A stretch of 12,261 nucleotides of DNA, taken from Temnopleurus reevesii (taxonomy: Eukaryota; Echinodermata; Echinoidea; Temnopleuroida; Temnopleuridae). The notes under the pieces were generated by a model that was given only the letters and a program-made list of their open reading frames with translations, was not told where the DNA came from and did no database searches. The position numbers were made by a program, and so were the translations under genes. Each line of letters starts with the position of its first letter. Within the stretch, counting starts at the first letter, position 1. Positions 1 to 8,629 of this stretch are shown here, piece after piece. The DNA lies in contig BQKZ01001082.1 in assembly GCA_036244855.1 (NCBI GenBank), positions 1 through 12,261 on the forward strand. The letters run 5' to 3'.

Positions 1-77
1 TGCAAATTTGGAAACTTGAACAATGAGGCTCAGTTAGAACTGCTTTGTGTTCAGTGAGATTATGTTCTTCAACCCAA

Positions 78-101
78 CCCCCCCCCCCCCAAAAAAAAAA
101 A
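78..101. repeat. homopolymer junction C13-A11
   Basis: Thirteen C residues are followed directly by eleven A residues. This is low-complexity sequence and a likely site of length error in sequencing. No function is assigned. Confidence 0.9.
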
Positions 102-170
102 TTGGAACTAATTGTCACATGTAAGGAACTTGGCTTGATAAAGAATATCAAAACAGCTAGCTTTGACTTA

Positions 171-336
171 GGGGTGATGCTCAAAATCAATTACAAATCA
201 ACTGCAACTTTGCAAATTGTAACACGCATTTTCATTTGCGCGTGGTGTGCGCATTTAACAAGACGCGCATGAAACAATGATTTTGATTCGATCAACTGCA
301 ACTTACGATCAATTGCAACTTTTGAGCAACACCCCC
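171..336. mobile_element. Harbinger-like MITE with TTA target duplication
   Basis: This 166-base element has terminal inverted repeats. The left end is GGGGTGATGCTCAAAA and the right end, read on the minus strand, is GGGGGTGTTGCTCAAAA, so they differ by one indel and one mismatch. TTA lies immediately outside both ends (168-170 and 337-339), matching the 3-base TTA/TAA target duplication and G-rich tips typical of PIF/Harbinger transposons. The interior holds repeated CAACTGCAACTT/CAATTGCAACTT words and a short CpG-containing patch with CGCGTGG. It has no coding capacity, so it would have been mobilised in trans. The superfamily call is inference from the termini and target site only. Confidence 0.65.
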
Positions 337-393
337 TTAGTCAACTTCAGGGCAATTCCACGGTAACAGAAGGACATGTGGACAAAAAAATTG

Positions 394-458
394 AAAGTTT
401 AAACAAGAACTACAAGAAAACTAAAAAATTAAAAGTTTAAACAAGAACTACAAGAAAA
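394..458 (+). repeat. 27-base direct repeat, offset 38
   Basis: The word AAAGTTTAAACAAGAACTAC plus AAGAAAA occurs at 394-420 and again, identical, at 432-458. This is a local tandem duplication next to the first 15-base box. Its perfect identity implies it is younger than the surrounding decayed array. Confidence 0.85.
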
Positions 459-1015
459 TTAGAAGTGGAAGAACATTTCAAACCTGGCAATAGTAAGGCT
501 AGAACAAATTTCTTCAATTTCCACTGATTTATTTGTTAAATATTCTTTTCAGTATTAAGATATGAATGTTAATGAGGTCGGTAACGGAAGGACATCAAAA
601 TGGACACCTCTTTTGGGGGTAATTGGTATCAAGAAGAATTCTATGGCTCTTATAAGTTATTCTTATTCAAAGGTATACATCTGAATCCTTATAGTTTCAG
701 CTATCTTGGAATATACGTCACTTCCTAATTGGTCAATAATTTATTTAATTACAACGCATAATATAGGGTAGTGTCTGGTAACGGAAGGACGGTACCGGAA
801 GGACAAGAGGCTCACATGTGTAATGTCTATGGGGAAAAGACATTAGAACATGTTTTATTGAAATACTTTGAAATGAACTAGTCTATGCTACCTTGCTGGT
901 ATACATTTGAATAAATGTAATTTGGGCTGAAATTCCACGCAATTAAAATTCCAAAATTGATTCAGGCTTTCATTATAAGACAATAATTTATGAATTCAAT
1001 GGTAACGGAAGGACA

Positions 1016-1904
1016 ATCAAAGCCATAATTGAAAGTTGTAGCTATTGCTGCAAGAAAAAAAATAACTCAAAGAACAATTCCAACCTTAAAATTGTAATGT
1101 AAGAACAACTTCCCATAAATTCCAAAGTCTTGTGGGGGAACATCTGCCCTGGAGTAACTAAAATATGCAAATCATTTTAGGTCAGTAAGAATTCGAAGAA
1201 TACAAAAATAAATACATGATTTTTAGCTAATTGGTATTTTTTTAACTTAAAGTCATTGAAGTTTCTTAAGTTGTTCATTTTTGTTTTCTCAAGTAGTTGT
1301 GTTCCAAATTATTGAATTAACATTTTTCAAAATTAACTACAGTTCATGACATTTGTTAGTTTTTAGTAAGGAAGGCCATTAGGATAGCTCTGCCAGTGCT
1401 GCCCGTGTACGGGGAAAAATTATATGTTCTTCTTATACACTTAACAGCCTACAGTTCATATAGTTCGAGCTGGAATTCCAATTCTAAATTAATATTCAAA
1501 TTCCAATTTATTATTTAATTATGACAATAGCAACTGTATGATAATTAAGGTCAACAATAGAATAATCATACAGAGTTTTTCAAGTCTTACATAATGAAAA
1601 CTAGAATCAATAGGCCTACGTGCTTCACCTTTCTTTCATATTGCTCAATGGATTTTATTTAACTACAAATGGTAGGCTGTTACTATCTTATAATTAACAT
1701 TAATATCTTAACCAATCAAATATCCCTCTTGCTTCCTCCCAAACTAGATATCTGCATTGATTAATTAAGTATTGAAGGCGCTTAAAGTTGACACATAATT
1801 ATTGTTTTGAGTTTGTATCACGTTGAGACAAGATGAATCCTCGAACTCCACCTCGAAATGTATGCCTCCGTCATCCCTTGGTCAGGAAGATCAGAAGTCA
1901 CAAA
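1016..1904. other. AT-rich stretch without recognisable gene
   Basis: Between the box at 1001 and the GACCTTT repeats I see AT-rich sequence with stops in all frames, no exon-like stretch and no clear repeat structure. It presumably belongs to the intron downstream of exon B. Confidence 0.6.
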
Positions 1905-2527
1905 TACTTTGGGTGGTTTTTGCAAGTTCTTTTTCTCTATGACCTTTGACCCCCACTGGCCAGGACTCAAAATCTAATAAGTCCATCCTCTCATGCGTAT
2001 ATCTACTTGAGCCAGCTTTTGTACAATCCTGCCCAACCGTAAGCTATTTTGGATCATTTTTACAAGTTTTTTTAACCTGTGACCTTTGACGTCCTGAAGC
2101 CAAACTCGAATAAGTCAATTTTCCTATGCTTATACGTGATGGACCCAAGGTTGGTTAAAATCTGTTCAGCGGTTCTGAAGGTAAAGTTGTAACATGCTAT
2201 TTTGAAGGATTTCTTATAAGTTTTCTGGCCCTGTGACCTTTGACCTTTGTCAACCTGAATCCAAAATCTACTCAGTTCATCCTTACATGCTTATGCATAT
2301 CTGACCCAAGCTTGGTTAAAATACATTTAGTGGTTCTGAAGTTGTCGTGGTAACAAGCTGTTTTGGGGATTTCTTAACAAGTTTTTTGGCCCTGTGACCT
2401 TTGGCCTTTGACCCTTGACCCTTTGAGTCTAAAATCTAATCAATTCATTATTACATGCTTATGCATATCTGACCCAAGATTGGTTAAAATCCGTTCAGTA
2501 GTTCTGAAGTTCTCAAAGTAATAAAGT
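1905..2527 (+). repeat. about four tandem units of 140-160 bp carrying TGACCTTTGACC
   Basis: GACCTTTGAC or close variants recur at 1941, 2081, 2235 and 2396, so successive units are 140, 154 and 161 bases. Shared blocks within the units include ACAAGTTTTT upstream of the anchor, CCAAAATCTA, CATGCTTATGCATATCTGACCCAAG, GGTTAAAAT and GGTTCTGAAG. The last two units are the most alike. Most units carry a TGACCT-n-TGACC(C/T) arrangement, a DR1 nuclear-receptor half-site pair on the minus strand. Similar TGACCTTTGACC repeats are common in marine invertebrate introns as I recall. No coding frame is maintained. Confidence 0.75.
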
Positions 2528-2528
2528 A

Positions 2529-2560
2529 TTCCGTTACCATTACCGGCTTTGGTAACGGAA
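2529..2560. repeat. inverted pair of the 15-base box core (10-bp stem)
   Basis: TTCCGTTACC (2529-2538) is the exact reverse complement of GGTAACGGAA (2551-2560), with a 12-base spacer. It is the only place where the box occurs in both orientations, and it sits directly at the end of the GACCTTT tandem units. Confidence 0.85.
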
Positions 2561-2732
2561 GGACATTTCTAATTGACCTTTTGTAAATTAACAAAGAAGA
2601 TTTTGGGGGGCTGCGTGGTAGTCAACTAATAGATATGCCTAAACTTGCTTTGCATTGAAATTTTCAGGTTTGTAAAGCCACTATATATGATGTAATGTTA
2701 AAAAATCATGTTTTTGCGGTAACGGAAGGACA

Positions 2733-3406
2733 ATTAACAATGTCATATAAAAGAAATTACTGGAGCATGAAAAATGATAAATGTCACAAAAATACCACCT
2801 TATTATGGTTTTTAAATCTAAAACAAGTTTAAAACAGCACAATACATGACATAAACATATGAAACACTGCTTACAGCATGCTTAATATTTCATTGACAAT
2901 TTCCATATTTTTCTGAGAATTAATTATGTTAATTTAACAATTAATATGGACCTCATGCTCGTTTAAATTTTTTCTTTTTTTCTAAGATTCTTAAAATTCA
3001 GACTTTAAGCTTTCATATGATACCAAATTTGTCTGATTAGGATGGATTTGAAATTTTGGGTGAAATGCTTACTTTAGAGTGGAATTTCCCTTCATTGGGA
3101 CCTGAGATCTGTTCCAAATACGAATGAGAAGAGGTAAATAACACAATGACATGCTTCATATTAGTGATTCCAAGAATCTCATCTACATAAGCAATTATTT
3201 GACTTTAACAAGTTCTTCTAGGCGCCCCCAGAAAAATTCAGATCTCACTGAGCCCTCCTCCCCCCTGAAAAGCACTTGGTGCAAAGGAAATCCAATAGCT
3301 GAGCCCCCTAGTTTGAAAATCTTCTTAAGCCAGTGACACCTATTTTAATGTAATTTTATTGCAAAGCATAATGTATTCTCATGATATACAAGTCATGTTA
3401 ACTCAC
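2733..3406. other. AT-rich non-coding flank of exon B
   Basis: No exon, repeat or element is recognised here. A 61-codon plus-strand frame at 3151-3336 has no recognisable content and is taken as chance. Adjacent to the exon B donor it is best read as intron. Confidence 0.6.
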
Positions 3407-3466
3407 CAGCTGACATTTGTTGGTTTGACAACACACTTTCTGTAGGCACCAGGTAACGATAAGTCC
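3407..3466 (-). CDS. PUS7: PUS7-like pseudouridine synthase, internal exon B
   Basis: This is a 60-base internal exon on the minus strand, with acceptor TTATGCAG|GGAC and a near-perfect donor CAGCTG|GTGAGT. The first G completes the Arg codon from exon A. The exon then reads DLSLPGAYRK, CVVKPTNVS and a final TG that would make Trp with a following G. 'SLxGAYRK....P.NVSW' is a recognisable stretch of the TruD domain in eukaryotic PUS7. All three frames are open over this short length, so the frame is chosen by phase continuity with exon A and by family resemblance. The next exon, expected to encode the 'VVAYDDP'-like continuation, was not found between 3406 and 1, so the following intron is probably at least 3.4 kb or runs beyond the window. 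Confidence 0.85.
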
Positions 3467-3750
3467 CTGCATAATAGAAGAAAAGACAGATGAAATATTA
3501 CTCAATCTTTCACACAGAGACTAGCAAATTTAGAGTGTTGCAAGAAAGATTCAACTAATTACAAATCAACTGTAAATGAGTAGAAAAATCGAAATATTCA
3601 TCATCATTCGCAATTGTCCGTGCTTCTAGCAGAGCATGATTGAAGCAATTGACTTGGTGCATGCTCATGTTCTGCAACTTGCAAGCTATTGCAACTATCT
3701 GTCTCTAACCCATTGCACGTGTATCGAGGAATACCGGTAGTACATTGTAA

Positions 3751-3942
3751 AGTTGGAAATTTTGAAATTGCGTTTGACCATGACAGGACTTAAGCAGCAC
3801 TTCAATAAGCTGTGCTGAGCCGTATTGAATTGCTGTGAGATGCACAGATACCTTTATCAATTTCTTTTTTTATTTGAATGATGAATTTTTGGTGAGTTAT
3901 GCTCCTTTGGGGCACATTTTGATACCCTTTTGCAACTTACCA
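3751..3942 (+). repeat. diverged dispersed repeat, copy 1
   Basis: This stretch aligns with 4396-4573. Shared words include GGACTT, AGCACTT, GCTGTGAGATGCA, TTTTATC/CTTTATC, GATGATGAATTTT, GGCA.ATTTTGATACC and GCAA.TT. The copies differ by many substitutions and small indels, indicating an old duplication or two insertions of one family. No terminal repeats or coding frame were found. Confidence 0.65.
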
Positions 3943-4395
3943 TTGCTTATATTGAATGCTTATATGGAATGCATGATGAATTTAGGAAATAATTATACTT
4001 TGATAATGCTAATTGAACACAATTAAATGTATCATTTATGTGTAAGTGTTCAATATAAGTTTTACACATATGGCAAAATTAATTAAACAGCACAACAATG
4101 ATTATCATGTAGAAGTATACTCTACTCCTACAAAATGTACATGTATCGTTAAGGCGGCATTTCCACTTTGCCAGATTGAAGTAATGAATTGCATGCACGC
4201 TGTGGGAGCTCAAACTCAGCTGAACTGAGATGAACTTGCAAGAAATTAACACTTTTCTGGAATGTGCATGAATAATATATGACTTGACAGTGAGTTTGCT
4301 ATGACCCTTGTATGAGTAAGCAGAGGGTGAAATGAGTCACATGGAGCCTGATGCAAGTATTTCAAGTATACTACGAGTTTGAGCAACCTCAGCAT

Positions 4396-4573
4396 ACTTT
4401 GAAAATTTTGGAACTGCTTGTAACTTCAGCAGGACTTTTGAAGCACTTGAACAAGTTGAGCCAAGTAGTTTGCTGTGAGATGCATAAATACTTTTATCCA
4501 AGTTATTGCAATTTGGATGATGAATTTTAAGCAAGTTATCGGGCATATTTTGATACCGTTCCGCAATTTGCCA
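4396..4573 (+). repeat. diverged dispersed repeat, copy 2
   Basis: This is the partner of 3751-3942, in the same orientation, about 645 bases downstream. The region between the copies (3943-4395) is AT-rich without a recognised feature. Short frames on both strands across it differ between the copies, which argues against coding. Confidence 0.65.
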
Positions 4574-5170
4574 ATCACACCTAACCTCACTGCCAAGGAA
4601 AAGGAAAAAAAATTGTTTGGTTACCCTCAACCATCCAAAGTCTTTTCACTAGAATAAAAAAAAATCACAGGATAATCATACTTGGCGCAAATAATCACAC
4701 TTGAATGTGTTTTCAGAATACTAATTAACGCATTATCAGAATGTTTTTGGCCTTTTCCTCCCTTGTAACTTGTTTTTCACATGAAAAATTGTTCCTAAAA
4801 AATTACTTTTCCAACCAACAGACCAAGTTTTTTTTTTCAAACTGGATTTGGAGTGCAACCAAACAACTCTTTTTTTGCCTTATGATGTTGAAATTTTTTT
4901 TGCTAAAATTTCTTTTGATTCTTTCTCTTGTGAAAAAAAAGCTGATAAACCAAAGTAAGAACTGCTTGTTAGCCAAATTATGTGTAGGATTAACAGCGAA
5001 ATCAATATTTCTTGCAATCAATATTCCTAGACTATCAAAGTAAAAGGGGTCCCTCTACAGCTCTACAGAACACATTTAAAAACAATTTTTTTTCAAGATC
5101 TGACTTCCCATCAAAGAAAAAAACAGGATATTAGAATTCTATGAAAGAAAATACTGCATATTTCATCAAA
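4574..5170. other. AT-rich, homopolymer-rich stretch without gene
   Basis: This stretch has many T and A runs. An open 100-codon plus-strand frame at 4741-5043 is composed mostly of Phe, Leu, Lys and Asn from T/A runs, and its opposite strand is also open, so it is judged to be chance. Confidence 0.6.
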
Positions 5171-5177
5171 TGCAATG

Positions 5178-5225
5178 GTTATTAATAATGATAACAACAA
5201 TAATAATAAAACAAAATAATAATAT
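5178..5225. repeat. degenerate (AAT)n microsatellite
   Basis: A run of AAT/AAC trinucleotides with interruptions (AATAATGATAACAACAATAATAATA and following). It is simple sequence and lies directly beside the SINE-like fragment, as tails of such elements often do. Confidence 0.7.
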
Positions 5226-5475
5226 CTGGATTTTCCAGCACCTTATCATGTCTACAAGTGCTTAAAGCGCTTCTGATATGGTTACCTGGTCATTGGATGA
5301 CAATTCAAGACTAACATCAATTAGAGGCGCACACATAATCAGATAATGTATTGCTGTCTCCTACCGGTCCCCTATCACACCTGGGTAGAGTGAAACTTTG
5401 TGGACAAAATTATTGCGGAAGGAAATTAATATGATAGTTTGGATTTGAACCTACAACCCTATGGTTAAAAGGAAT
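5226..5475 (-). mobile_element. SINE-like dispersed repeat fragment
   Basis: The stretch contains phrases I associate with a common marine-invertebrate dispersed repeat: TCTACAAGTGCTTAAAGCGCTT, a CACCTGGGTAGAG block, and GGATTTGAACCTACAACCC. The last reads on the minus strand as GGGTTGTAGGTTCAAATCC, a good match to a pol III B-box with T-arm context. A convincing A-box was not found on the minus strand, so tRNA origin is only suggested. Boundaries are approximate. Confidence 0.4.
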
Positions 5476-6102
5476 TAAAGGGATTCCTCTTCTAACATGA
5501 GGGGTAGAGTTTACTACTAATAAATCAATTTAATAGAGTATGTTTTATTCTTGGATACAATGTACATGGATATGTTTCCATTCATAACGATGGTGTAAAT
5601 TATTTAGAGGCTGAATTCTTTTCTGTTTTCTCTCTCTCTCTTTCTTACTTAATGATACCTCCTCTCTTCTTCTTTAATCTGAATCTTCAACTCTGTCCAT
5701 CCATCTTTTTCAAACTTACTATTTCAAACTAGCTGTTATATTACAATTTCCATGTTGTATTATATATACCAAATGTTTTCTGGCCAAATTGTTAAGTACG
5801 GTTATTATATATGCTGCCAGTTATTAAAAAATCTCCAGCTCTCCCTTGAAGCGACATACCCTCTCTGAGAAGTGACAAAGATAAAGGTCTGCAAGATTTA
5901 GCAACCTTGTTCACTTTTCATTAATTTTTCTATTGAACCAATGTCATATATGTAATGTTTGTTTATTGGTATTTATGTTTGTTTTGTACATATATATTAT
6001 ATTGCTTCGTCAAATGCTTTTGTATACAGTACATACACTTATATGCATAACAGATATTTCATCTATGTTTTACGATGATGGATGAGATAAACTTTGAAAT
6101 AA
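5476..6102. other. AT-rich region, possibly ending in a LINE-type 3' tail
   Basis: No coding capacity is seen. Short (TC)n sits at 5629-5642. The final part (about 5950-6108), with TTTGTTTTGTACAT, CAAATGCTTTTGTATACA, GATGGATGAGATAAACTTTG and AAATAAATA, resembles the 3' untranslated end of a non-LTR retrotransposon. It stops just where endonuclease coding begins. It could be a separate older LINE end or this element's own leader. Confidence 0.35.
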
Positions 6103-6690
6103 ATATATTCTTTAAATGTTATAGGCTTAAGAGACAAAATGAAAAGAAGGTGCATGTTTGAGTGGATAAGAAACATGCACTATGACATATTCTTTCTGCA
6201 GGAAACACATAGCACTGCTGAAAATGAAAACTATTGGCGAAGTGAGTGGGGCTCTAGTTGTTATTTTTCACATGGAAAATCTTCTAGTGCTGGTGTTGGT
6301 ATTTTATTGAAATCAAATAGTGATTTGATACAGTACTCTTCAGCTATTTGTAGCGACACGCGATACACGCGAAATGGCCGCGTGTAAACCTAAACACACA
6401 CACCTGGACGAAAGAATGTACATGTAGTAAATTCCGTGCAAACAGACGACAAAGGAAGGTTTATATTAATTAACATGAAATATGGAGATAATAATTTTTC
6501 AATTGTAAATGCATATGGACCAAATAGTGATAACAGCAATATCTTCATTAATTTACATGAAAGGATAGTGAAATATGCAACGGAACCTCTGATAATTGGA
6601 GGAGATTGGAATCTTGTACAAAATCCATATTTAGATAGAAATCCAAATTCAAAACAATATCATCCGAAATCTTTCGATTGTGTAGAAACT
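6103..6690 (+). pseudogene. LINE apurinic-type endonuclease domain (broken)
   Basis: The frame starting at 6103 gives SLNVIGLRDK, the first endonuclease motif with its Asn, then YDIFFLQETHS with the catalytic Glu (QET), the SSAGVGILLK strand, DDKGRFILINMK, FSIVNAYGPN, and IIGGDWNLV with the GDWN motif. The order and spacing match L1/Tx1 EN domains, which nick target DNA to prime reverse transcription. A stop lies at 6100-6102 just upstream, and two in-frame stops at 6385-6387 and 6391-6393 lie in a region 25 or so residues longer than expected. After NPNSKQYHPKSF the domain ends abruptly, without the SDH segment that should close it. Confidence 0.85.
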
Positions 6691-6691
6691 T

Positions 6692-7240
6692 GTGGTAGAA
6701 AGTTGTGTTGTCAATAATGGATACTCTTCTCCAGTTTTTAATATATATCGAGGAGTGAGACAGGGATGCCCCTTCTCTCCATACCTTTTTCTCATTGGTG
6801 CTGAAATATTAGGGCATCTGATTCGGCAATCCCAGGAAATTAAAGGGATCATGGTTGGAGATAAAGAAGTACGTCTGAGTCAATATGCAGACGACACGAT
6901 TATTTATTTGTCAGCTTCAAAAAAGAATCTTGTAAATTGTGTCTCTATTTTGACTATTTTTGAGAAGGTCTCAGGATTAAAAATCAATATAGATAAGAGT
7001 AATGTGATAAGATTAGATAATTGTCAGAACATTATTTCTGATGGAATAAATATTAATTGGGTACAGGAGTCTTTTTCGTACCTGGGGGTAAATGTACCTG
7101 TCTTTGATGCGTTGGATATTTATCACTTGAATTTTGATCATAAGTTAAGGGAAGTTGATAATTTACTGAAAGTCTGGAATATGCGAAAACTCTCTTTAGC
7201 TGGTAAAATATCTGTAGTTAAAGCACTTGTAATTCCCAAA
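6692..7240 (+). pseudogene. LINE reverse transcriptase, palm/thumb half (truncated)
   Basis: In a different frame from the endonuclease, this reads VESCVVNNGYSS, then RGVRQGCPFSPYLF (RT block B), then SQYADDTIIYL with the catalytic YADD at 6884-6895, GLKINIDKSN (block D/E) and SFSYLGVNV. These are hallmark RT motifs. Motif A and everything before it (several hundred codons in intact elements) are absent, so the enzyme cannot work. The frame closes at a TAG at 7256-7258, but homology switches frame just before that, around 7241-7248, consistent with a one-base insertion. Confidence 0.88.
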
Positions 7241-7244
7241 ATTT

Positions 7245-7696
7245 GTATACCTATTTAGTAACATTTCAAATCCACCAAAGAAATTCTTTGATGATCTTCA
7301 GAGTAAATTGTTCAGATTTATATGGAGTAATAAGAAAGATCGTATTAAAAGAAACATTCTTTATAATGAGCTGGATGAAGGTGGATTAAAAATGATTCTT
7401 GTGGAAAGCTTTTGTCATGCTCTAAAAATAGAATGGGTGAAAAGAATCTTAGACCAAGAGAATAAAGGCAATTGGAAAACAATGTTCTGTTCACATACAA
7501 AGGAAATCGGTAGTGAATACATATTTATGTGTAATTTCAAAGCAAATGATATAAGCCTAAATATTAACAACTTTTGGAGAAATGTTCTTTTTTCATGGTC
7601 TTACTATCAGTACTACAATCCTGTTAAGTACAAAGATGTATTAAATCAATTTTTTGGAACAACTCTTTTACACAAATTGGAGGGAAAACAGTATTT
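7245..7696 (+). pseudogene. LINE ORF2 region after RT (fragment 1)
   Basis: Continuing the RT polypeptide in the next frame, the sequence reads YLFSNISNPPKKFFDDLQS and then LFRFIWSNKKDRIKRNILY, the 'F.W......I' segment found after the RT thumb in L1/Tx1 ORF2 proteins. ELDEGGLKM follows, equivalent to the 'GGLG/GGL' motif. The frame runs on to a stop at 7733, but the natural continuation shifts at the T run near 7693-7698. Function is unclear in these families beyond being part of ORF2. Confidence 0.75.
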
Positions 7697-7970
7697 TTCA
7701 ATAAATGGTTTAAAGCTAACATTTTGTATGTAAAACATGTAACAAAAGAAAATGGAATGTTTAAATCCTTTAGTGAATTGCAAAATGAGTTCAATATACC
7801 AAAAAAGTGTCATTTAGAATATATTTCATTGATTTCATGTATGAAAAAAGATTGGAAAACTTGTTTAAAAATTCATCGTGAAGAAGGTGCAGATGATAGT
7901 CTTAAGAAATTTCTTAGTTTGTGGAAAGTAACCAAGTATTGTTATAAGGAGTTTGTTAAAAAAAATATGT
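7697..7970 (+). pseudogene. LINE ORF2 C-terminal region (fragment 2)
   Basis: After the shift near 7693-7698 the frame reads NKWFKANILYVKHVTKENG, then a Lys-rich stretch with WKTCLKIHREE, closing at a stop at 7997-7999. The natural continuation moves again to another frame around 7958-7990, near a run of nine A residues. The overlap in coding sense and the shared codon composition with the neighbours indicate one former reading frame. Confidence 0.7.
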
Positions 7971-8573
7971 TTAAATGTATCAACTACCAATCAGTGTGAG
8001 AAATGGTCGAATGACTTGAATAGAAGTATTGATTTGAGCTCATTAATACAGTGGCAGAGTAAATTTGAAACTATTTATTGGGTAACATTGGACACAAAAA
8101 TTAGGATTTTTCAATATAAATTTATTCATCGTCGTATAGCAACAAATGATTATTTGTATAAAATCGGGGTTAAAAATTCACCTATTTATAATTTCTGCAA
8201 TGAAAAACCCCAGACGTTAATCCATTTATTTTACTCCTGTTCAGTCACCAAATTATTCTGGAATGAAGTGAATACATTGTTATCGGCTAAAAAGATATTT
8301 GTCCATAAACTGAGTCAACTTGATAAATGTTTCGGTTTTAAAGATAAAACTCACCATCTTACAAATACAATTATCTTTTATGCTGAATATTTCATATTTA
8401 AGAGTAAATATGCCGAAGAGCATTCATCGTTTGAAGTGTTTAAAAATGAGTTAAAGTTTATAGAAAAAGTTGAAAACATGATTGCGTTCCACAAGGGAAA
8501 AGAAGATTTTCATAAAAAGAAATGGAAGCCTCTTGTAATTTATGTAATAATTTATTTATGTAATAATTTGTAA
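7971..8573 (+). pseudogene. LINE ORF2 C-terminus with degenerate Cys/His knuckle
   Basis: This is the longest intact piece, open for about 200 codons from 7953. It reads NQCEKWSNDL, a WVTLDTKIRIFQYKFIHRRI segment, then FCNEKPQTLIHLFYSCS followed by KLFWNEV. That last part is the C-terminal zinc-knuckle-like CX2C-X8-H-X4-C motif of L1/Tx1 elements. The second Cys, the His and the last Cys are present. The first Cys position is Tyr (TAT at 8187-8189), one transition away from TGT. The ORF ends at a TAA at 8571-8573. Confidence 0.8.
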
Positions 8574-8623
8574 TGCATTGTGATTTGTAAATATTTGATT
8601 TTGTATATGCATTTTGTTGAAGC

Positions 8624-8629
8624 AATAAA
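8624..8629 (+). promoter_or_regulatory. LINE polyadenylation signal AATAAA
   Basis: AATAAA lies about 50 bases after the ORF2 stop and is followed by AAAACATTAAAAGAAAAG, a plausible decayed poly(A) end for the retrotransposon. A second A-rich block with repeated AATAAA (8883-8907) could instead be the true 3' end. Confidence 0.5.

Larger units (their letters stand above)
362..2732 (+). repeat. dispersed 15-base box GGTAACGGAAGGACA, seven direct copies
   Basis: Perfect GGTAACGGAAGGAC boxes start at 580, 777, 1001, 2551 and 2718. Variants start at 362 (one change, GGTAACAGAAGGAC) and 791 (GGTACCGGAAGGAC, back to back with the 777 copy). All but the 777 copy continue with A. Spacing in the left cluster is about 200-220 bases, and a further partial copy is inverted at 2529-2538. 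Flanks of the boxes at 362 and 1001 share fragments (ATTGAAAGTT, AAGAACA.TTC.AACCT), and GGTATACAT recurs at 672 and 898. This suggests an old tandem array whose units have decayed except for the box. No open reading frame explains the conservation. Confidence 0.8.

Noticed and set aside
362..1015. CRISPR-like array of regularly spaced boxes
   Set aside because: The boxes are 15 bases and spacers are about 200 bases and irregular. There are no cas genes and the context is a eukaryotic intron.
362..2732. Possibility that the 15-base boxes are coding repeats (for example a VTEGH or GNGRT peptide repeat)
   Set aside because: No frame stays open around more than one box, and the flanks are full of stops.
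3151..3336. 61-codon plus-strand frame beside exon B
   Set aside because: Composition and length are within chance, there is no domain, and it sits in what the minus-strand gene model makes intronic.
3407..3466. Alternative frame of exon B giving a TYRYLVPTESV-like peptide
   Set aside because: It looks protein-like, but it does not match the phase left by exon A, while the chosen frame gives the PUS7 'SLPGAYRK...PTNVSW' pattern.
3835..4630. Several 60-97 codon frames in the diverged repeat pair
   Set aside because: The two repeat copies do not keep the same open frames, so the frames are not under coding constraint.
4741..5043. 100-codon open frame on plus, with an open frame on the opposite strand
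   Set aside because: The translation is driven by T and A runs (Phe, Leu, Lys, Asn). There is no motif, no splice context and no similarity I recognise, so it is a chance frame in AT-rich DNA.
5420..5475. tRNA gene suggested by the B-box-like GGTTCAAATCC on minus
   Set aside because: No A-box, no acceptor-stem pairing and no cloverleaf could be built. It is better seen as a SINE-type remnant.
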